Assembly (NCBI RefSeq): GCF_025564065.1
Contig: NZ_JAMGZK010000053.1
Location: 309,607 to 373,606, forward strand
Origin: Silvania hatchlandensis
GTDB taxonomy: Bacteria; Pseudomonadota; Gammaproteobacteria; Enterobacterales; Enterobacteriaceae
Direction of reading: 5' to 3'
Length of the DNA: 64,000 nt
Positions within the stretch are counted from its first letter, which is position 1; each line of letters starts with the position of its first letter. The translations under genes and the position numbers were made by a program. This document shows, one piece after another, positions 58,002 through 64,000 of this stretch. Under the pieces are notes generated by a model, which made no database searches, was not told the origin of the DNA, and saw only the letters and a list, made by a program, of their open reading frames with translations.

Positions 58002-59306
58002 TCAGTGCAGCTTCAGGCGCGGACGGATCACCCGGTTGATACTGCCCACCAGCATCATCAGCCCGGTTTTGAAGTAACCGTGTAGCGCGACCTGGTGCAT
58101 ACGGTACAGCGAGATGTAGACGAAGCGTGCAATACGCCCTTCCACCATCATCGAGCCACGCATCAGGTTACCCATCAGGCTGCCGACGGTTGAGAAGTTA
58201 GACAGCGACACCAGAGAGCCGTGGTCTTTGTAGACGTAGGTCTTCAGGGTTTTGCCCTTCTCCTGGGCGAGGATGTTATGCAGCGCCAGGCTGGCCATCT
58301 GGTGTGCGGCCTGGGCGCGCGGTGGCACAAATCCGCCTTCCGGACGGGCACAAGAGGCGCAGTCGCCGATGGCGTAGATATTCGGATCGCGCGTCGTTTG
58401 CAGCGTCGGTTCCACCACCAGCTGGTTAATGCGGTTGGTTTCCAGACCACCGATCTCTTTCATGAAATCAGGCGCTTTAATGCCCGCCGCCCAGACCATC
58501 AGATCGGCTTTGATGTGCTCGCCATCTTTGGTGTGCAGGCCGTGTTCATCGGCGCTGGTGACCATTGTCTGGGTCAGGACACGCACGCCCATCTTGGTCA
58601 GCTCGCTGTGTGCAGCGCTGGAGATTCGCGGCGGCAGCGCAGGCAGAATACGCTCACCCGCTTCCACCAGCGTTACGTTCAGCGCGTCGTTGGTCAAACC
58701 TTTGTAACCATAGCTGTGCAGCTGTTTCACCGCGTTATGCAGTTCGGCAGAGAGCTCAACGCCGGTCGCACCGCCGCCGACGATGGTAATGTTGACCTTG
58801 CCATTCGCGCCGAGGTTATTGGAGTATTTCAGGAACAGGTTCAGCATTTCCTGGTGGAAACGACGCGCCTGGTGCGGGTTGTCGAGGAAGATGCAGTGCT
58901 CTTTCACGCCCGGGGTGTTGAAGTCGTTGGAGGTACTGCCCAGCGCCATTACCAGGGTGTCGTACGCCAGCTTGCGCTCCGGCACCAGCAGCTCGCCCTT
59001 CTCATCGCGCAGCTCCGCCAGGGTAATGGTTTTGCTTTCACGGTTGATGTCCATCACTGAACCCAGCTGGAACTGGAAATCGTGGTTGCGCGCATGCGCC
59101 AGATAGCTCAGCGCATCCACGCCCTCATCCAGAGAGCCGGTGGCCACTTCGTGCAGCAGCGGTTTCCACAGATGGCTATGGTTGCGATCAACGAGCGTAA
59201 CTTTGGCTTTTTTACCGCGTCCGAGTTTTTTACCCAGCTGCGTAGCCAGTTCTAAGCCGCCAGCACCGCCGCCCACAATCACTATCTTTTTCAATGGCGT
59301 AGTCAA
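58002..59306 (-). CDS. ndh: Type II NADH dehydrogenase Ndh
   Basis: Non-proton-pumping NADH:quinone oxidoreductase of the respiratory chain. 434 residues. FAD-binding [17 protein letters not shown] at the N-terminus, NADH-binding [17 protein letters not shown] mid-protein, YAIGDCASC as the second FAD contact, and a C-terminal amphipathic membrane anchor (about 385-430). It has a 237-bp upstream region before ycfP's terminator, room for the FNR-type regulation known for E. coli ndh. Confidence 0.97.
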   Translation of the reverse strand: MTTPLKKIVIVGGGAGGLELATQLGKKLGRGKKAKVTLVDRNHSHLWKPLLHEVATGSLDEGVDALSYLAHARNHDFQFQLGSVMDINRESKTITLAELRDEKGELLVPERKLAYDTLVMALGSTSNDFNTPGVKEHCIFLDNPHQARRFHQEMLNLFLKYSNNLGANGKVNITIVGGGATGVELSAELHNAVKQLHSYGYKGLTNDALNVTLVEAGERILPALPPRISSAAHSELTKMGVRVLTQTMVTSADEHGLHTKDGEHIKADLMVWAAGIKAPDFMKEIGGLETNRINQLVVEPTLQTTRDPNIYAIGDCASCARPEGGFVPPRAQAAHQMASLALHNILAQEKGKTLKTYVYKDHGSLVSLSNFSTVGSLMGNLMRGSMMVEGRIARFVYISLYRMHQVALHGYFKTGLMMLVGSINRVIRPRLKLH

Positions 59307-59494
59307 CGTGACCCCCTCAAATTATTAACCAATTGTTAACTAAAAGTTATAAAAATAACCTTTAGTTAACAACAAGTTACAGCACTGAAACCATTCAACT
59401 GCCATGAGAATAACATGATCGGTGCATTGGTCATACCAAAATTGATGTGCGTCAAGTTTTGCCGCTTGAAAATTAATCAAGCTTAGCAAAAAGA

Positions 59495-59524
59495 AAACCC
59501 GGCTAACGTTTCGTTGCCGGGTTT
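59495..59524 (-). terminator. Intrinsic terminator of ycfP
   Basis: AAACCCGGC/GCCGGGTTT pair around a twelve-base loop, with T residues following on the minus strand. Confidence 0.75.
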
Positions 59525-59543
59525 AGATGAAAAAGCGAGGGGA

Positions 59544-60086
59544 TTAACCTAAGGTTTTAAAGGCCTTGATGCGCTGCAGGTGCGGGGCGATATTCTTGAA
59601 CTTATGCGTCTGCTGTTCATCCCAGACAATTTCATAGTAGTGGTGCAGTAACTCCGCCGAGCGCGAACTGTTAAGGGCTTCGTCGCTGCGGGAGAGGATC
59701 ACCAGGCAGCGATCGCGGTTCTTCTCGCGGAAGTTGCTCACGCATTTGGTGGCGATATCCACATACTCTTCCGGCCGGTCGATTTTGCCCTCCATGTTCT
59801 CATTCGGGAACAGGTTCGGGTTGAACACCACCTGGCGGATATCACACAAGAAGCCAATACGCTCCGCCCAGTATCCCCCCAGGCCGACGCCGCAAATCAA
59901 CGGACGCTCATCAACGTTTAGCTGCAGCATTTTGTCCACTTCTTTCAGCAGATGCTGCATATCGTGTTTCGGATGACGCGTGCTGTAGCTAATCAGCCGT
60001 ACATCCGGATCAATAAACTGCAACTGCAGGACTTTCTCGTGATTACCGGGACTGTTCGAATCAAAACCGTGCAAATAGATGATCAT
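59544..60086 (-). CDS. ycfP: UPF0227 esterase-like protein YcfP
   Basis: 180-residue alpha/beta-hydrolase-like protein of unknown substrate, the same length as E. coli YcfP. The N-terminus [18 protein letters not shown] is the oxyanion region, and [15 protein letters not shown] takes the nucleophile-elbow position. There the expected Ser is replaced by Gly-Leu, so classical serine hydrolase activity is doubtful. It sits 34 bp downstream of nagZ. Confidence 0.93.
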   Translation of the reverse strand: MIIYLHGFDSNSPGNHEKVLQLQFIDPDVRLISYSTRHPKHDMQHLLKEVDKMLQLNVDERPLICGVGLGGYWAERIGFLCDIRQVVFNPNLFPNENMEGKIDRPEEYVDIATKCVSNFREKNRDRCLVILSRSDEALNSSRSAELLHHYYEIVWDEQQTHKFKNIAPHLQRIKAFKTLG

Positions 60087-60120
60087 CGTATCCTCGCCAC
60101 ACTACGCTTACCAGGAAGGG

Positions 60121-61146
60121 TTACTGCTCCGCTTTATGCGCCTGCCATTGCTCATGAAGCGCCTCAAGCTGCGCATTCACGGTTTTCCAGCGTGCGGAAT
60201 CCCGCAGCTCCTGACGGCTAAAAGAACCTTTATGATACAATTGTGTAACACGCTCAGCATTGATCGGCGACAGGTTATCCAACACGCTGACGGCACCTTT
60301 ACGATTATTGCAGACCAGGATCATATCGCAACCCGCATCCAGCGATGCCTGACCGCGTTCCGCGTAGCTCCCCATAATTGCCGCCCCTTCCATCGACAGA
60401 TCGTCAGAGAAAATCACACCGTTAAAGCCCAGCTCCTGACGCAGCACGGTTTTTAGCCAGTGTGGCGAGCCGCTGGCCGGGCGCGGATCGACATCGGTGT
60501 AGATCACATGCGCAGGCATAATGGCATCAAGCTTGTTGTCGCTGATAAGCGAGCGGAAGACAGACATGTCTCTGGCGCGGATCTGCGCCTCAGCGCGCGG
60601 ATCGCGCGGGGTCTCTTTATGCGAGTCCGCCGTCACGGCACCGTGACCCGGGAAATGTTTGCCGGTGGTTTTCATTCCGGCATCATGCATGCCGTCAATA
60701 AAGCGGGTCGCCATCTGCAGCGCTTTTTGCGGCTCGTCATGATAAGCACGCTCACCGATGGCGGCACTGATATGCCCGACGTCGAGCACCGGGGCAAAGC
60801 TGATATCAATATCCATGGCGATCATCTCGCTGGCCATCAGCCAGCCTGCATCCTGCGCCAGTTTACCGCCCTCTTCCATCCCGAGCAGCGCAGCAAACGA
60901 CTGGGCAGCCGGCAGACGGGTAAAGCCATCGCGAAAACGCTGTACCCGACCGCCTTCCTGATCCACGGCCACCACCAGACGGTGATGCGAAGCGTCGCGG
61001 ATCTGGCGAACCAGCTCGCGCAGCTGCGCGGGATCGTGATAATTGCGGGTAAACAGGATCAAGCCCCCTACCTGCGGATGCGCCAGAATTTCACGCTCTT
61101 CCGCATCCAGCTCATAACCTTCCACATCCAACATGACCGGACCCAC
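60121..61146 (-). CDS. nagZ: Beta-N-acetylglucosaminidase NagZ
   Basis: Cytoplasmic GH3 enzyme removing GlcNAc from anhydromuropeptides. Its product regulates AmpR-controlled beta-lactamases in Enterobacter-type organisms. The start chosen is GTG at 61146, with GGGAGG five bases upstream, giving 341 residues as in E. coli; an earlier ATG exists. The GH3 loop [14 protein letters not shown] carries the catalytic His/Asp pair and [10 protein letters not shown] the nucleophile Asp. Confidence 0.95.
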   Translation of the reverse strand: MGPVMLDVEGYELDAEEREILAHPQVGGLILFTRNYHDPAQLRELVRQIRDASHHRLVVAVDQEGGRVQRFRDGFTRLPAAQSFAALLGMEEGGKLAQDAGWLMASEMIAMDIDISFAPVLDVGHISAAIGERAYHDEPQKALQMATRFIDGMHDAGMKTTGKHFPGHGAVTADSHKETPRDPRAEAQIRARDMSVFRSLISDNKLDAIMPAHVIYTDVDPRPASGSPHWLKTVLRQELGFNGVIFSDDLSMEGAAIMGSYAERGQASLDAGCDMILVCNNRKGAVSVLDNLSPINAERVTQLYHKGSFSRQELRDSARWKTVNAQLEALHEQWQAHKAEQ

Positions 61147-61157
61147 ACACACCTCCC

Positions 61158-61982
61158 TTATTCCATTTTTGATAACTGGCGCCAACTTGCATCGGCCAGT
61201 GCAATAAATTGTTTGTCTTGCGTTTGCTGCCAGCGCAGCTCAAACCAGCCCGCCATCAGCATCTGTACCCAGGGGCGCCAGCGCGCCACCTGACGCTGTA
61301 GCAGGGTTAAATCCAGCTTTGCGGCTTGCGCATAGGCGGCCAGCAGGTGCTGACGCTGCGCGCTATTGTCGGTCCAGACGCTGGCAAGCTCCAGCGCAAT
61401 GTCACCGTCGCCCGCATATTCCCAGTCCAGCAGCCGGGGCCCTGACCGGGTGATGACGATATTACCTGCATGCACATCCATATGCAGTGGCGCCAGTCTC
61501 AAAGGTCGCGGCTCGCCCCGTTTTTGCAGCCGTTTATACCATCGTAGCCACGACGGTGTACGCCGGGAGGGCGAAGCCTGCAGCCAGTATTGCTCCAGCA
61601 GCGGCATCAGGGTGATGCGCCAGCCAAACGGCGGCTGCTGATGCAGATGAATAAGCATTGCGACAAGCTCAGGGGCGGGTGGCAGCGCGGGGGCGACATC
61701 ACCGGCCAGATAGTCAACCGCCAGCCAGTCGGGGCTGAAAAAGTGCGGCCTGGGTGCAAGGTCGGCGGGAAGATGGCGTAGCGCGTGATACTGGCGGCGA
61801 AAATGGGCCCGCGTGGCAAGCCCGGCATGATACTGACGCAGCACCAGACGGTGCGAATCATGCTCAATAATGCAACTCGCGCCGCTCAGCCCGGGATGGG
61901 CCTGCGGCGCGAGAAGACGATAGTGCGGGAAAAAGCGCGACATCAGCGTGTCGCGCGTCAGATTACTGTTGCTGAACTGCAC
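61158..61982 (-). CDS. thiK: Thiamine kinase ThiK
   Basis: Phosphorylates thiamine to thiamine monophosphate in salvage. The start chosen is GTG at 61982, giving 274 residues as in E. coli, aligned at [10 protein letters not shown]. It has an aminoglycoside-phosphotransferase fold with the catalytic [10 protein letters not shown] and metal-binding [11 protein letters not shown]. It overlaps the lpoB 3' end by 20 bp. Confidence 0.93.
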   Translation of the reverse strand: MQFSNSNLTRDTLMSRFFPHYRLLAPQAHPGLSGASCIIEHDSHRLVLRQYHAGLATRAHFRRQYHALRHLPADLAPRPHFFSPDWLAVDYLAGDVAPALPPAPELVAMLIHLHQQPPFGWRITLMPLLEQYWLQASPSRRTPSWLRWYKRLQKRGEPRPLRLAPLHMDVHAGNIVITRSGPRLLDWEYAGDGDIALELASVWTDNSAQRQHLLAAYAQAAKLDLTLLQRQVARWRPWVQMLMAGWFELRWQQTQDKQFIALADASWRQLSKME

Positions 61983-62613
61983 CTTTACCTGACCAGATAA
62001 TTTCACCTGTCTGAACCAGCATCAGCTGCATTTGCAGGGCTGGCGCGTTGACGTTGCCGGTCGCACTGGAGTAAAGCACGTACTGCGCGCCCACGTTGCG
62101 GGCAATGCCGATAGCTTTACTGCGCGATCCGAGGCTGTCCTGCGGTGAAAGGCCTAACTGCTGCTTGGCCACACCCAGCTGCTGGGCCGACACCAGAGTA
62201 AATTTCCCGTTGTTCGCCAGCGCATTGCGCAGGGTTTCCGTCGCTTCACCGGCGTTCAGGCTGCCATTGGTGCGGTTATTGACGCTATCCACCAGCAGCA
62301 CGCTGCCTGCGGTAACGCCCTGGGCCTGCAGCATTTTACCCACCATCGGCTGCATCGCACCGTTCCAGTCGTAATGACGTTCGCGCGGCGCAGGCTGAGC
62401 GGTGGCATCCGGATGTTCAATCGGACCCGGCTGCGACGGTACCGTTGGCACGCTTGGCACCACCGGGACCGGCTGCGTCGGCTGAACCGGCTGCTCGGTG
62501 CCCGGCTTCACTTCTTCTACCGGCGCAGGTGGCTGCTCAGTGCGGCTAATACAGCCCGACAGGAAAAGTGCAAAAGCCGTGACGAGCGCGTAACGACTGA
62601 TGTTTTTAATCAA
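61963..62613 (-). CDS. lpoB: Outer-membrane lipoprotein LpoB, activator of PBP1B
   Basis: Lipoprotein that spans the periplasm to stimulate the peptidoglycan synthase PBP1B (MrcB). 216 residues. Signal peptide with lipobox LFLSGCIS, lipidated Cys near 21. A disordered proline/valine-rich linker (about 25-78) precedes the globular TolB-like domain with [21 protein letters not shown]. coli LpoB has 213. Confidence 0.96.
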   Translation of the reverse strand: MIKNISRYALVTAFALFLSGCISRTEQPPAPVEEVKPGTEQPVQPTQPVPVVPSVPTVPSQPGPIEHPDATAQPAPRERHYDWNGAMQPMVGKMLQAQGVTAGSVLLVDSVNNRTNGSLNAGEATETLRNALANNGKFTLVSAQQLGVAKQQLGLSPQDSLGSRSKAIGIARNVGAQYVLYSSATGNVNAPALQMQLMLVQTGEIIWSGKGAVQQQ

Positions 62614-62623
62614 GGTTCACCCC

Positions 62624-62998
62624 TCAAAGATATAGATAAAGTCTGACCTTATGCGCACCCAGATAATTCGCGCTGCCGTACAGCGTGATCGCCGATCTTG
62701 CCGGGAGAGTCACGCTGCGCGGCGCCTCAAGCGGGTGCATTTCCAGGCCTCTGGCGTCATACCAGAAAAAACGGTAATGGACGGTAACCGGCTCATCTCT
62801 TTCATTAAACAGCGAAGAGGACGCGGACGGATTGGTGTCGCTCACCGTCAGCGAAGGTTGGTCGGCGGTGATCCCGGCCGCCAGCACGGATGATTCCATG
62901 ACCAGCGTCTGATCGTCATTGACCGGTATTGACGGTTTGCTGCTGCATCCCGCCAGTAGCATCACCACGACCAGCGCCGCCGTCCATCCTCTTTGCAT
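62624..62998 (-). CDS. ycfL: Lipoprotein YcfL
   Basis: 124-residue predicted lipoprotein with lipobox VMLLAGCSSK, Cys near 18. Function is unknown; the YcfL family shows YRFFWYDARGLEMHPLEAP. ATG at 62998 lies directly after hinT and aligns with the E. coli start. Conserved hinT-ycfL-lpoB-thiK-nagZ-ycfP order. Confidence 0.94.
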   Translation of the reverse strand: MQRGWTAALVVVMLLAGCSSKPSIPVNDDQTLVMESSVLAAGITADQPSLTVSDTNPSASSSLFNERDEPVTVHYRFFWYDARGLEMHPLEAPRSVTLPARSAITLYGSANYLGAHKVRLYLYL

Positions 62999-62999
62999 G

Positions 63000-63359
63000 T
63001 TAAAGACCTTTATACGCCAGCATCGGCCCCAGCGGTCGACCGCCCAGCAGATGCATATGAATGTGATAAACTTCCTGACCACCATGGCGATTACAATTCA
63101 TGATCAAACGATAACCGTCTTCGGCAACCCCTTCCTGCTCAGCAATTTTTGCTGCTACTGTCAGCATACGGCCTAAAGCCACTTCATGCTCAGTTTTCAC
63201 GTCATTGACCGTCGGAATCAGAATATTAGGAATGATCAGGATATGAGTCGGCGCCTGCGGTGAAATATCGCGAAAAGCCGTGACCAGTTCATCCTGATAG
63301 ACGATATCTGCCGGGATCTCGCGACGGATAATTTTACTGAAAATGGTTTCTTCAGCCAT
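63000..63359 (-). CDS. hinT: Purine nucleoside phosphoramidase HinT
   Basis: HIT-family hydrolase that cleaves AMP-lysine-type phosphoramidates. ATG at 63359 gives 119 residues as in E. coli. The HIT motif [11 protein letters not shown] is near residue 100, and PTHILIIPN mid-protein. It ends one base before the ycfL ATG. Confidence 0.97.
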   Translation of the reverse strand: MAEETIFSKIIRREIPADIVYQDELVTAFRDISPQAPTHILIIPNILIPTVNDVKTEHEVALGRMLTVAAKIAEQEGVAEDGYRLIMNCNRHGGQEVYHIHMHLLGGRPLGPMLAYKGL

Positions 63360-63715
63360 GAGGTTTTCCTTATTCATTTAATCTGGCGGCGTGCCCGGCA
63401 ACCACCCACCTGGCGCAGGCGCATAATAATGTGATGCAACGCATGAGTATGAGCGACTTTCTCCTGACCTTTCAACCTTATCCCTCGATTTCTTTCTTTA
63501 TCGTGCAATTTCTGCTCTGACGTTCACTGCCCTTCCCCCTGAAATCCTGAAACCTAATTTCATTTACGGCTGAAACGTCTGTTTACAGGTTTAATCACAA
63601 TGCGTATATTTCGCATTTGCATTTTCATGCGCATTTTTAACATAGAAAACGACCTCAGACTGTGCTTACAGAACTGGGGCATAACATTCACAATTCACTC
63701 AGAAAGGGTTTTTCG
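63360..63715. other. hinT-fhuE intergenic region
   Basis: About 356 bp between divergent hinT and fhuE, with no ORF of note. A repeated GCATTT stretch near 63615-63635 precedes fhuE. I cannot call a convincing Fur box, though E. coli fhuE is Fur-regulated. Confidence 0.4.
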
Positions 63716-63873
63716 ATGTCTTTCATGAATCACTCCAGGGACGGGCAACGCCAGCCAGTCGCCAAACCATCGCTGCTGGCAGCCTGTATTGCTTTCGCGT
63801 TAATCCCCGCAACCGGCTTTGCCGCACCGACCGAAGATACCGTGATTGTTGATGGGACTGCCCAGTCGGGTTC
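63716..63873 (+). pseudogene. fhuE: fhuE 5' fragment disrupted by an insertion sequence
   Basis: The start of the ferric-coprogen/rhodotorulic-acid TonB-dependent receptor. The reading frame begins MSFMNHSRDG, has a signal peptide (SLLAACIAFALIPATGFAA) and continues EDTVIVDGTAQSGS, matching the FhuE N-terminus and TonB-box region. At codon ~53 it runs into the insertion-sequence end and stops at 63892. The ~670 downstream codons are outside the window; this copy cannot make FhuE unless the element excises. Confidence 0.88.
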
Positions 63874-64000
63874 TGATCCTACCCGCGAATAGTGGACACG
63901 CGACTAAGTGAGTAAACTCTCAATCAGAGGTGACTCATGACAAAACCAGCATCAACCAGTAAGAAGCCACGCAAACAGCACACGCCAGAATTCCGCAACG
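63874..64000 (+). mobile_element. IS3-family insertion sequence, left end
   Basis: The sequence from TGATCCTACCC onward matches the left inverted repeat and leader of IS3-subgroup elements, including AATAGTGGACACGCG and the spacing to OrfA. The element lies inside fhuE and continues beyond base 64000, so length, right repeat and target duplication cannot be seen. Confidence 0.88.
63937..64000 (+). CDS. IS3-family transposase OrfA (start only)
   Basis: ATG at 63937 after AGAGGTGACTC. The visible residues MTKPASTSKKPRKQHTPEFRN match the N-terminus of IS3 OrfA, the helix-turn-helix protein that with OrfB, by -1 frameshifting, forms the transposase. Truncated by the window edge. Confidence 0.85.
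   Translation, partial: MTKPASTSKKPRKQHTPEFRN

Noticed and set aside
63600..63660. Possible Fur box upstream of fhuE
   Set aside because: GCATTT repeats are present but match the Fur hexamer consensus poorly; expected biology alone is not evidence.

Overview
The window is chromosomal DNA of a gammaproteobacterium of the family Enterobacteriaceae. Most proteins are near-identical in length and motif to Escherichia coli K-12 proteins, but the accessory content and some gene order differ. An Enterobacter/Lelliottia/Leclercia-type organism fits best; the species cannot be fixed from the sequence alone.

Layout. Block A (1 to about 24,930) follows the E. coli ~40-41 min order: selD (cut by the left edge), ydjA, sppA, ansA, pncA, [GH18 chitinase], yeaC, msrB, gapA, yeaD, yeaE, mipA, yeaG-yeaH, [TonB-dependent copper receptor, dgcZ], yeaL, nimR/nimT, [stand-alone CTP-synthase-like amidotransferase, DUF523 protein], yeaO, [unknown], dgcP, yoaK-yoaJ, yeaQ. 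Bracketed genes replace or interrupt the K-12 set. Block B (about 24,930 to 29,990) is accessory DNA. It has low gene density, short unrecognised ORFs, AT-rich non-coding stretches, several strong terminators, a candidate small RNA, a zinc-ribbon protein, and clear phage debris: a frameshifted lambda Nu1-type terminase small-subunit remnant and a tyrosine-integrase remnant. The integrase remnant points at the 3' end of icd, which is the attachment gene of e14 and phage 21. Block C (29,991 to 63,873) follows the E. coli ~25 min order: icd, rluE, nudJ, mnmA, hflD, purB, phoPQ, roxA, pepT, potABCD, cobB, nagK, lolEDC, ycfT, mfd, ldtC, bhsA, comR, ycfJ, ndh, ycfP, nagZ, thiK, lpoB, ycfL, hinT, fhuE. 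fhuE is cut after its signal-peptide region by an IS3-family element that runs off the right edge.

The junction of blocks A and B/C is notable. yeaQ and icd are about 680 kb apart in K-12, on opposite sides of the replication terminus, so this genome has a rearrangement (most simply an inversion spanning ter) with one endpoint in or beside the decayed prophage.

Functionally the window holds central carbon enzymes (gapA, icd), envelope biogenesis (lolCDE lipoprotein export, ldtC and lpoB peptidoglycan factors, mipA, nagZ/nagK recycling), polyamine uptake (potABCD), tRNA and rRNA modification (mnmA, rluE, selD), and transcription-coupled repair (mfd). Signalling and stress genes include phoPQ, two diguanylate cyclases, yeaGH behind a clear sigma-54 promoter, and comR/bhsA. 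No intact previously undescribed multi-gene system is evident. The best leads are the candidate small RNA with an upstream CRP site near 25.1 kb, the leader/terminator/small-gene arrangement at 27.1-27.7 kb, the repeated elements between bhsA and comR, and the apparent one-base shift at the potA start.
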